From assembly GCA_934623575.1 (NCBI GenBank), contig CAKTVL010000035.1, forward strand, positions 1 to 12,314: a stretch of DNA of 12,314 nucleotides. Direction: 5' to 3'. Position numbers and translations under genes: made by a program. Under the pieces are notes generated by a model. It saw only the letters and a list, made by a program, of their open reading frames with translations. It was not told the DNA's origin and ran no database searches. Position 1 is the stretch's first letter; each line of letters starts with the position of its first letter. Origin of the DNA: an uncultured Oscillospiraceae bacterium. Its GTDB lineage: Bacteria; Bacillota; Clostridia; Oscillospirales; Oscillospiraceae. Positions 6,669-12,314 of the stretch are shown one piece after another.

Positions 6669-6684
6669 AGGAGGAAACATTAGT

Positions 6685-7083
6685 ATGCACATCACTGACC
6701 CTGTTGCCGATATGCTGACCCGTATCCGCAACGCCAACAACGCCAAGCACGAGACCGTCGACGTTCCTGCTTCCAACATGAAGAAGAGCATCGCTCAGAT
6801 CCTGCTGGATGAGGGCTACATCAAGTCCTTCCAGGTCATCGAGGACGGTACCCAGGGCGTTATCCGCATCACCCTGAAGTACAATGCCGGCAAGGAGAAG
6901 GTCATCTCCGGTCTGCGCCGCGTGTCCAAGCCCGGTCTGCGCGTCTATGTGGGCGCCGACGAGCTGCCCCGCGTGCTGCGTGGCCTCGGTATTGCTATCG
7001 TATCCACTTCCAAGGGCGTCATGACCGACAAGGCTGCTCGCGCAGCGCACGTCGGCGGCGAAGTCCTTGCGTTCGTATGGTAA
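6685..7083 (+). CDS. rpsH: 30S ribosomal protein S8
   Basis: S8 binds helix 21 of 16S rRNA and is central to assembly of the platform. In E. coli it is also the translational repressor of the spc operon, acting at an mRNA site that mimics its rRNA target. The 132-aa protein starts [20 protein letters not shown], and ends with the family signature, [20 protein letters not shown] then VLAFVW. AGGAGG (6669-6674) lies 10 nt before ATG. It is the only ribosomal gene in the window whose ribosome site is not within about 20 nt of the previous stop codon, because 281 nt of structured sequence separate it from rpsN. It cannot rely on simple coupling to rpsN translation (inference). Confidence 0.97.
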   Translation: MHITDPVADMLTRIRNANNAKHETVDVPASNMKKSIAQILLDEGYIKSFQVIEDGTQGVIRITLKYNAGKEKVISGLRRVSKPGLRVYVGADELPRVLRGLGIAIVSTSKGVMTDKAARAAHVGGEVLAFVW

Positions 7084-7098
7084 GGAGGTATTTGAACA

Positions 7099-7644
7099 AT
7101 GTCGAGAATTGGTAGAATGCCCATTACCGTCCCCGCCGGTGTGGAAGTCACCATCGCGGAGAACAACGTTGTTACCGTCAAGGGGCCCAAGGGTACTCTG
7201 ACCCAGGCTCTGCGTCCGGAGATGATCCTGGAGCAGGACGGCAGCACCATCCACGTCAAGCGTCCCTCCGACGACAAGCTGCACTGCGCTCTGCACGGCA
7301 TGACCCGCGCTCTGCTGCACAACATGGTCGTCGGCGTCAGCGAAGGCTTCAAGAAGGAGCTGGAGATCAACGGTGTCGGCTATCGTGCAGCCAAAGAGGG
7401 CAATGAGCTGGTCATGAACCTTGGCTACTCTCACCCTGTGAAGGTGGCGGAGATCGACGGCATCACCATCGATGTCCCCGGCCCCAACAAGGTCGTGATC
7501 TCCGGCCCCGACAAGCAGAAGGTCGGCCAGTTCGCGGCGGAAGTCCGCGAGAAGCGTCCTCCCGAGCCGTACAAGGGCAAGGGCATCAAGTATGTTGACG
7601 AAGTCATCCGCCGCAAGGTCGGTAAGACCGGCGCTAAGAAGTAA
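7099..7644 (+). CDS. rplF: 50S ribosomal protein L6
   Basis: L6 lies near the factor-binding site beside the sarcin-ricin loop and the stalk base. The 181-aa protein has the expected two related halves: [18 protein letters not shown] with [10 protein letters not shown] in the first, and [20 protein letters not shown] then HPV in the second. The family signature [20 protein letters not shown] is near the C terminus (about residues 154-173). TAAGGAGG overlaps the rpsH stop and the gap is 15 nt, so normal tight operon spacing resumes here after the break before rpsH. Confidence 0.97.
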   Translation: MSRIGRMPITVPAGVEVTIAENNVVTVKGPKGTLTQALRPEMILEQDGSTIHVKRPSDDKLHCALHGMTRALLHNMVVGVSEGFKKELEINGVGYRAAKEGNELVMNLGYSHPVKVAEIDGITIDVPGPNKVVISGPDKQKVGQFAAEVREKRPPEPYKGKGIKYVDEVIRRKVGKTGAKK

Positions 7645-7658
7645 GGAGGTGTGCCGAT

Positions 7659-8018
7659 ATGATTAAAAGACCCGATACCAACGCGCAGCGTCTGAAGCGC
7701 CATAAGAGAGTCCGCGCCAAGCTGTCCGGCACTCCCGAGCGTCCCCGTCTGAACGTGTTCCGCAGCGAGAAGAACATCTACGCCCAGGTCATCGACGATG
7801 TGGCCGGCAACACCCTGGTCTCCGCTTCCTCTCTGGACAAGGAGATCGAGGGCAACGGCGGCAACAAGACCGCGGCCCGCGCCGTGGGCAAGCTGGTGGC
7901 CGAGCGCTGCAAGGCCAAGGGCATCGACACCGTCGTGTTCGACCGCGGCGGCTATGTGTACCACGGCCGTGTGGCCGAGCTGGCTGAAGGCGCCCGCGAG
8001 GGCGGCCTGGAATTCTAA
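7659..8018 (+). CDS. rplR: 50S ribosomal protein L18
   Basis: L18 binds 5S rRNA with L5 and brings it into the central protuberance. The 119-aa protein has the basic N-terminal tail ([20 protein letters not shown], residues 12-31), then [17 protein letters not shown], and the C-terminal signature [20 protein letters not shown] followed by AREGGLEF. Length and composition are normal for Bacillota. An AAGGAGGTG site overlaps the rplF stop codon, 14 nt before ATG 7659. Confidence 0.97.
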   Translation: MIKRPDTNAQRLKRHKRVRAKLSGTPERPRLNVFRSEKNIYAQVIDDVAGNTLVSASSLDKEIEGNGGNKTAARAVGKLVAERCKAKGIDTVVFDRGGYVYHGRVAELAEGAREGGLEF

Positions 8019-8035
8019 GGAAGGAGGACTTATCA

Positions 8036-8536
8036 ATGGCTAGATTTGAAAGAGAGCAGAGCGAGTACATTGAAAAAGTAGTCGCTACCAACCGCGTTTC
8101 CAAGACCGTTAAGGGTGGTCGTGTCATGAAGTTCTCCGCCCTGATGGTGGTCGGCGACGGCAAGGGCAAGGTCGGCTACGGTCTGGGTAAGGCCGCCGAG
8201 GTGCCCGAGGCCATCCGCAAGGGCATCGAGGACGCCAAGAAGAACATGATCAACGTGTCCCTGTCCGGCAGCACCATTCCCCACGAGATCATCGGCGAGG
8301 CCGGTGCAGGCCGCGTGCTGATGAAGCCCGCCGCCCCCGGTACCGGCGTGATCGCCGGCGGCCCCGTGCGTATCATCATGGAAGCCGCGGGCATCAAGGA
8401 TATCCGTACCAAGTGCCTGCGTTCCAACACCGCTGTCAACGTGGTGGCCGCTACCTTCGAGGGCCTGAAGTCCCTGCGCACCCCCGAGGAGGTCGCCCGC
8501 ACCCGCGGCAAGAGCGTGGACGAGATCGTGGGTTAA
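8036..8536 (+). CDS. rpsE: 30S ribosomal protein S5
   Basis: S5 forms the mRNA entry tunnel with S3 and S4 and influences decoding accuracy; changes in its N-terminal loop give spectinomycin resistance. The 166-aa protein has the S5 double-stranded-RNA-binding fold at about residues 9-72, including that loop ([20 protein letters not shown]) and [20 protein letters not shown]. The C-terminal domain follows, with [20 protein letters not shown] and [13 protein letters not shown]. The loop residues look wild type in pattern. AAGGAGG around 8021-8027 serves ATG 8036. Confidence 0.97.
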   Translation: MARFEREQSEYIEKVVATNRVSKTVKGGRVMKFSALMVVGDGKGKVGYGLGKAAEVPEAIRKGIEDAKKNMINVSLSGSTIPHEIIGEAGAGRVLMKPAAPGTGVIAGGPVRIIMEAAGIKDIRTKCLRSNTAVNVVAATFEGLKSLRTPEEVARTRGKSVDEIVG

Positions 8537-8550
8537 GGAGGGACTGAACA

Positions 8551-8730
8551 ATGGCTAATCTGAAGATCCAGCTCGTAAAGAGCCTCAACGGGAGACTGGA
8601 GAAGCACATCGCTACCGCCAACTCCCTGGGCCTGCGTAAGATCGGTGATACCACCGTCCAGCCCGACAATGCCCAGACCCGCGGCAAGGTCGCCAAGATC
8701 GGCTACCTGCTGAAGGTCACTGAAGAATAA
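8551..8730 (+). CDS. rpmD: 50S ribosomal protein L30
   Basis: L30 is a small large-subunit protein of bacterial type that packs against domain II of 23S rRNA. Read directly from the sequence, the frame gives 59 aa: it starts [19 protein letters not shown], has [15 protein letters not shown] in the middle and ends GYLLKVTEE before TAA. Length matches the family (about 58-62 aa), as does the LGL-x-K-x-x-x-T-V-x-x-x-(N) helix-strand pattern. TAAGGAGGG overlaps the rpsE stop and the gap is 14 nt. The gene is short enough to be lost with a 60-codon length cut-off. Position between rpsE and rplO is as expected. Confidence 0.95.
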   Translation: MANLKIQLVKSLNGRLEKHIATANSLGLRKIGDTTVQPDNAQTRGKVAKIGYLLKVTEE

Positions 8731-8744
8731 GGAGGTGCGAGAGA

Positions 8745-9185
8745 ATGAAACTGAACGAACTGTCTCCCGCAGCCGGCTCCGTTAAGGAAGCCTACCGCAA
8801 GGGCCGTGGTCACGGCTCCGGCAACGGCAAGACCGCAGGCCGTGGTCACAAGGGTCAGAAGGCCCGCTCCGGCGGCGGCACCCGCATCGGATTCGAAGGC
8901 GGCCAGATGCCTCTGGCGCGCCGCATCCCCAAGCGCGGTTTCAACAACATTTTTGCCAAGCCCCTGGAGATCATCAACCTGAGCGCCCTCAACAAGTTTG
9001 AGGACGGAGAGATCGTCACCGCGGAAGCCCTGCTTGCTAAGGGTATCCTCAGCAAGTGCGAGTACGGCTACAAGGTCCTGGGTAACGGCAAAGTTACCAA
9101 GAAGGTGACCGTGCAGGCCGCTGCTTTTTCCCAGGCTGCCAAGGAAGCGATCGAGGCAGCTGGCGGAAAGGCAGAGGTGATCTAA
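8745..9185 (+). CDS. rplO: 50S ribosomal protein L15
   Basis: L15 is a late-assembly protein with a long N-terminal extension threaded through 23S rRNA. The 146-aa protein starts [20 protein letters not shown], has the Gly/Arg-rich stretch [20 protein letters not shown], the [19 protein letters not shown] motif and a globular C-terminal domain whose signature region includes [20 protein letters not shown]. Length is typical. An AAGGAGGTG site precedes ATG 8745. Its stop codon is immediately followed by the GTG start of secY, with the secY ribosome site inside its last codons. Confidence 0.97.
   Translation: MKLNELSPAAGSVKEAYRKGRGHGSGNGKTAGRGHKGQKARSGGGTRIGFEGGQMPLARRIPKRGFNNIFAKPLEIINLSALNKFEDGEIVTAEALLAKGILSKCEYGYKVLGNGKVTKKVTVQAAAFSQAAKEAIEAAGGKAEVI
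9173..9180 (+). promoter_or_regulatory. Ribosome binding site of secY inside rplO
   Basis: AGAGGTGA lies within the last codons of rplO, 5 nt before the GTG start of secY. Because site and start flank the rplO stop codon, SecY synthesis is probably coupled to L15 synthesis. Confidence 0.7.
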
Positions 9186-10469
9186 GTGATACAGACGATC
9201 AAAAAAGCGTGGGCGATCCCCGAGCTTCGTAAGAAGATCGTCTTTACCGCCCTCATCCTGCTGATCTTCCGCATCGGCAACGCGATCCCCGTGCCCTATG
9301 TGAACACCGATCTGCTGAGCGAGTATCTGAAGCAGATGAGCACCACGATCCTGGGCCTCTATGACGTGATGTCCGGCGGTGCCTTCGCCAGCGCGACCAT
9401 CTTCGCACTGGGCGTCCAGCCCTATATCAACAGCTCCATCATCATTCAGCTCCTCACCATCGCCATTCCTCCCCTGGAGCGACTGGCCCGTGAGGGCGGC
9501 GAAGAGGGCAAGAAGAAGATCCAGTCCATCACCCGTTACGCAACGGTGGCCATCGCCATCCTGCAGGGCTGGGGCTACTACGCTCTGATGAAGAGCGGCA
9601 ACATCCTCACCAGCACCGGCTTCTGGGCCGCCCTGGTGATCATCGTGTCCTTCATCGCCGGCTCCTCCTTCGTGATGTGGATGGGCGAACAGATCACCGA
9701 GTTCGGTATCGGCAACGGTATCTCCATCATCCTGTTCGCGGGTATTCTGTCCCGCGTGCCCAGCATGGTGTCCTCCATGGCCATCTCCCTGCGCTCTGGC
9801 GCGATGCAGTGGTGGCACGCCCTGCTGGTGGTCATCGGCATCCTGGCACTGATCGTGCTGATCACCTGGGTCAACGGCGCCGAGCGCCGCATCCCCGTGC
9901 AGTACGCCAAGCGTCAGGTGGGCCGGAAGATGTACGGCGGCCAGGCATCCACCCTCCCCATGAAGGTGAACATGTCCGGCGTGCTGCCCATCATCTTTGC
10001 CCAGTCCATCGCCATGATCATCCCCACCGTGGCGGCGTTCCTGCCCGCCCCGGAGAAAGGTACCTTCGCCTATTCCCTGGTGAACGCTGTGGACAGCAAG
10101 AGCGTGCTGTACATGATCGTCTATTTCCTGATGATCATTGCCTTCAGCTACTTCTACGCCACCATTCAGTTCAACCCCATTGAGATCTCCAACAACCTGA
10201 AGAAAAACGGCGGCTTCATCCCCGGCTTCCGGCCCGGTAAGCCCACCGCGGACTTCATCAAGAAGGTCCTCAACAAGGTCACGCTGTTTGGCGCCATCTA
10301 CCTGGGCGTGGTGGCGATCCTGCCCCTGTTGATCGGCAAGATCGTGAACGTGGCGTCCCTGTCCATCGGCGGTACCTCCGTCATCATCGTGGTCGGTGTG
10401 GCGCTGGAGACCGTACAGGCTCTGGAGTCCCAGATGCTGATGCGTCAGTACAAGGGCTTCCTGGAATAA
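9186..10469 (+). CDS. secY: Protein translocase pore subunit SecY
   Basis: SecY is the membrane channel that, with SecE and SecG, exports or inserts proteins delivered by SecA or SRP. The 427-aa protein fits the family size and ten-helix layout. A first hydrophobic segment lies at about residues 18-36, and the plug/helix-2 signature GGAFASATIFALGVQPYINS at 64-83. GEQITEFGIGNGISIILFAG follows at 167-186, FNPIEISNNLKKNGGFIPGF with RPGKPT at 329-354, and the last helices with GGTSVIIVVGVALETVQALE at 395-414. The start is GTG, placed directly after the rplO stop; no better start lies nearby and the N terminus (IPELRKKI) matches other SecY proteins. Placement after L15 is the usual one. Confidence 0.97.
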   Translation: MIQTIKKAWAIPELRKKIVFTALILLIFRIGNAIPVPYVNTDLLSEYLKQMSTTILGLYDVMSGGAFASATIFALGVQPYINSSIIIQLLTIAIPPLERLAREGGEEGKKKIQSITRYATVAIAILQGWGYYALMKSGNILTSTGFWAALVIIVSFIAGSSFVMWMGEQITEFGIGNGISIILFAGILSRVPSMVSSMAISLRSGAMQWWHALLVVIGILALIVLITWVNGAERRIPVQYAKRQVGRKMYGGQASTLPMKVNMSGVLPIIFAQSIAMIIPTVAAFLPAPEKGTFAYSLVNAVDSKSVLYMIVYFLMIIAFSYFYATIQFNPIEISNNLKKNGGFIPGFRPGKPTADFIKKVLNKVTLFGAIYLGVVAILPLLIGKIVNVASLSIGGTSVIIVVGVALETVQALESQMLMRQYKGFLE

Positions 10470-10482
10470 TTGAGGTATTACC

Positions 10483-11121
10483 ATGAAACTGATCCTTTTA
10501 GGCGCTCCCGGTGCCGGTAAGGGCACCCAGGCAGACATCATCAAGAAGAAGCTGGACATTCCCACTATCTCCACCGGCAATATCCTGCGGGCGGCCGTGA
10601 AAAACGGCACGCCCACCGGGCTGAAGGCCAAGGAGTACATGGATGCCGGCAAGCTGGTGCCCGATGAGGTCATCATCGGCATCATCAACGAGCGTTTGCA
10701 GGAGGCCGACTGCGCCAACGGCTACATTCTGGACGGGGTGCCCCGCACCATCGCCCAGGCCGAGGCCCTGGAGCAGGCGGGTATCAGATTCGACGCCGTG
10801 GTCGCCATCGAGATCCCCGATGAGAAGATCATCGCCCGCATGGGCGGCCGGCGTGTCTGCGAAAGCTGCGGCGCCAGCTATCACATCGTGAACATCCCCC
10901 CGAAAAAGGAGGGCGTGTGCGATGTGTGCGGCGGCGCGCTGAAGCAGCGCAAGGATGATGACCCGGAGACGGTGAAAGACCGTTTGGCGGTCTATCATAA
11001 GGAAACGGAACCCCTCAAGGGCTTCTACGAGGCCAGAGGCGTTCTGAAAACCGTGGAGGACCAGCCCACTGTGGAGGGTACGACGCGGGAGATCCTGCGG
11101 GTGCTGGGAGTGAACGAATGA
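10483..11121 (+). CDS. adk: Adenylate kinase, zinc-containing type
   Basis: Adk catalyses ATP + AMP = 2 ADP in the cytosol and sets the adenylate energy charge. The 212-aa protein has the P-loop GAPGAGKGT (residues 7-15), the AMP-binding segment STGNILR (30-36), DGVPRT (84-89) and, in the long lid, two cysteine pairs C126-x-x-C129 and C146-x-x-C149 that typically hold structural zinc in Gram-positive enzymes. The conserved R156, D158, D159 and R167 follow. One small oddity is Val in place of the usual Phe of DGFPRT. The ribosome site (GAGGT near 10472) is weaker than those of the ribosomal genes. The end overlaps map by 4 nt (ATGA). Confidence 0.97.
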   Translation: MKLILLGAPGAGKGTQADIIKKKLDIPTISTGNILRAAVKNGTPTGLKAKEYMDAGKLVPDEVIIGIINERLQEADCANGYILDGVPRTIAQAEALEQAGIRFDAVVAIEIPDEKIIARMGGRRVCESCGASYHIVNIPPKKEGVCDVCGGALKQRKDDDPETVKDRLAVYHKETEPLKGFYEARGVLKTVEDQPTVEGTTREILRVLGVNE

Positions 11122-11879
11122 TCACGCTCAAGTCACCCCACGAGATCGAGCTGATGCGCCGGGCGGGCAAAATTACCGCGGCAGCCCGTGCCCTGGCACG
11201 GGATATGGTAAAACCCGGCGTCACCACTGCTCAGATCGACAAGGCAGTGTTCCATTTCATCAAGGAGCAGGGCGCGACCCCCTCCTTCCTGCACTACAAC
11301 GGCTATCCGGCCAGCGTGTGCGTCAGCGTCAACGATGAGATCATCCACGGCATCCCCGGCAAGCGGGTGCTGCAGGAGGGCGACATCGTCAGCGTGGACG
11401 TGGGCGCGTTCATCGGCGGCTTCCACGGCGACTGCGCCGGCACCTACCCCTGCGGGCAGGTGGACGACGAGGCGCTGCGGCTGATCCGGGTGACGCAGCA
11501 GAGCTTCTTCGAGGGCATGAAATTTGCCCGGGAGGGCTACCGCCTGTCGGACATCTCTGCCGCCGTGCAGGCGTATGTGGAGGCCAACGGCTTCAGCATC
11601 GTCCGGGAATATGTCGGTCACGGCATCGGACACCAGATGCACGAGGCCCCCGAGGTCCCCAACTATGGCAAACCCGGCCATGGCCCCCGGCTTCTGCGGG
11701 GCATGACCATCGCCGTGGAGCCCATGGTCAACGCGGGGACGGCGGCCATCCGGCAGATGCCGGACGGCTGGACGGTCAGGACCGCCGACGGGAAAAATGC
11801 CGCCCACTACGAAAACACCGTACTGATCACCGACGGGGAACCGGAGCTTCTGACGGACCCGGAGAAGTCATTGGTGTGA
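11118..11879 (+). CDS. map: Methionine aminopeptidase, type I
   Basis: Map removes the initiator methionine from nascent proteins after deformylation, a cytosolic metal-dependent reaction at the ribosome exit. The 253-aa protein matches the short bacterial form without an N-terminal zinc-finger domain. Metal ligands fall exactly where expected: D94 and D105 (in VSVDVGA and FHGDCAG), H168 (in [13 protein letters not shown]), E201 (in AVEPMV) and E232 (in HYENTVLIT). H77 and H175 match the catalytic histidines of E. coli Map with a constant offset. The start overlaps the adk stop as ATGA, typical of translational coupling. Arginine codons here include many CGG, which the upstream ribosomal genes almost never use. 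Confidence 0.97.
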   Translation: MITLKSPHEIELMRRAGKITAAARALARDMVKPGVTTAQIDKAVFHFIKEQGATPSFLHYNGYPASVCVSVNDEIIHGIPGKRVLQEGDIVSVDVGAFIGGFHGDCAGTYPCGQVDDEALRLIRVTQQSFFEGMKFAREGYRLSDISAAVQAYVEANGFSIVREYVGHGIGHQMHEAPEVPNYGKPGHGPRLLRGMTIAVEPMVNAGTAAIRQMPDGWTVRTADGKNAAHYENTVLITDGEPELLTDPEKSLV

Positions 11880-11880
11880 T

Positions 11881-12162
11881 ATGGACATTGTAAAGGCGAA
11901 TATCGTAAGATCTACCGCAGGCAGGGATAAGGGAGCGCCCTTCTTCGTCCTGGAGACGGAGGGGGACTTCCTCCTGCTGGCGGACGGAAAGACGCGGCCC
12001 GTGGAGCGGCCCAAGCGCAAGCGGCGCAAGCACGCGGCGCTGCTCCGCGCCGACGGGGGCGTCGTTTCCCAGAGGATCAGAAGCAACGAATCAATCACAA
12101 ATAGTGAGCTTCGTAAAGCCATAGCCGCGATACGCGGCAGTGATCAAGACCAGGAGGGATAA
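11881..12162 (+). CDS. KOW-domain RNA-binding protein, L14e-like
   Basis: The 93-aa product has a KOW-type beta-barrel start: a strand (DIVKANIVRS), then the turn TAGRDKGAPFFVLE, then strands around FLLLADGKTRPVERPKRKRR. The AGRDKG turn and the basic R-P-K-R-K-R-R-K-H stretch (about residues 43-51) recall archaeal and eukaryotic L14e. A helical C-terminal part (ESITNSELRKAIAAIRG) follows. Similar small KOW proteins are common between map and infA in Clostridia, where they are annotated only as RNA-binding; the function is unknown. RNA or ribosome binding is inferred from fold and neighbours. It starts one base after the map stop with only a weak GGAGAAG site (11861-11867), so coupling to map is likely. 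The end is 3 nt before infA. Confidence 0.85.
   Translation: MDIVKANIVRSTAGRDKGAPFFVLETEGDFLLLADGKTRPVERPKRKRRKHAALLRADGGVVSQRIRSNESITNSELRKAIAAIRGSDQDQEG
12152..12157 (+). promoter_or_regulatory. Ribosome binding site supporting the TTG start of infA
   Basis: AGGAGG stands 8 nt before TTG 12166, an ideal distance. The next in-frame ATG (12181) would remove the conserved A-K-S-D start of the protein, so TTG is the better choice. Confidence 0.75.
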
Positions 12163-12165
12163 CAC

Positions 12166-12314
12166 TTGGCAAAATCCGACATGATCGAAGTAGAGGGCGT
12201 CGTCGTCGAGTCGCTGCCCAACACCACATTCCAAGTCGACATTGGAAATGGACACACGATCTTAGCGCATATTTCCGGAAAGCTCAGAATGAATTTCATC
12301 AGGATTCTGCCCGG
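12166..12314 (+). CDS. infA: Translation initiation factor IF-1, cut by the window end
   Basis: IF-1 is a single OB-fold protein that binds the ribosomal A site during initiation and cooperates with IF-2 and IF-3. The first 49 residues are visible: the start reads [20 protein letters not shown], then [20 protein letters not shown] and MNFIRILP, which follow the family closely. About 22-23 residues lie beyond the edge, since IF-1 is usually 71-73 aa. The start codon is TTG with AGGAGG 8 nt upstream. The gene is 3 nt after the KOW gene, as is common in Clostridia, where rpmJ, rpsM, rpsK and others usually follow. Confidence 0.95.
   Translation, partial: MAKSDMIEVEGVVVESLPNTTFQVDIGNGHTILAHISGKLRMNFIRILP

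Noticed and set aside
6434..6670. 78-codon basic open frame through the rpsN-rpsH gap
   Set aside because: It starts with TTG inside the palindrome, has no ribosome site, uses codons unlike its neighbours (ATA, TTA, CTA, CGA, AGG) and ends in the rpsH ribosome site. The sequence is better explained by RNA or DNA hairpins.
8703..10718. 671-codon open frame on the - strand across rplO, secY and adk
   Set aside because: It is opposite three secure genes. Its Asp/His/Gly-rich sequence without domains is the usual shadow of a GC-rich coding strand.

Overview
The window is a bacterial S10-spc ribosomal protein cluster, entirely on the + strand. It starts just upstream of rplC and runs out inside infA. 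The order is rplC-rplD-rplW-rplB-rpsS-rplV-rpsC-rplP-rpmC-rpsQ, rplN-rplX-rplE-rpsN-rpsH-rplF-rplR-rpsE-rpmD-rplO-secY, then adk-map-(KOW gene)-infA. No insertion sequence, CRISPR array, tRNA or rRNA gene was seen. Organism (inference): a GC-rich member of the Clostridia, probably a gut Oscillospiraceae-type Bacillota. The reasons are the Bacillota-type gene order with adk-map-KOW-infA after secY, strong AGGAGG ribosome sites before nearly every gene, a short zinc-binding S14, a four-cysteine L24, a zinc-type adenylate kinase and GC-rich third codon positions. Species cannot be assigned by eye.

Layout: positions 1-4663 hold the S10-operon part (L3, L4, L23, L2, S19, L22, S3, L16, L29). Positions 4665-9185 hold S17 and the spc-operon ribosomal proteins (L14, L24, L5, S14, S8, L6, L18, S5, L30, L15). 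Positions 9186-12314 hold the translocon pore SecY, adenylate kinase, methionine aminopeptidase, a small KOW/L14e-like protein and the start of IF-1. Gaps are 0-20 nt, with short overlaps at rplD/rplW, rpsC/rplP and adk/map, so everything is consistent with one long co-transcribed unit. Its products form much of both ribosomal subunits, insert or export nascent proteins, trim their initiator methionine, maintain adenylate balance and start translation.

The one real break is the 281-nt gap between rpsN and rpsH (6404-6684). It has no convincing gene. Its first part is a long imperfect palindrome (about 6404-6488), which looks like a dispersed intergenic repeat. The rest (about 6493-6657) holds five short hairpins, including a GNRA and a UNCG tetraloop. 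This is the best candidate in the window for something undescribed: a mobile repeat, a structured RNA, or an operon-internal control element just upstream of the S8 gene. Secondary points are repeat-built C-terminal tails on S3 and L3, and the L14e-like KOW protein. The start codons of rplD, rplV, rpmC and rpsQ were set downstream of the longest open frame, and rpmD (59 codons) was found by reading the sequence directly.
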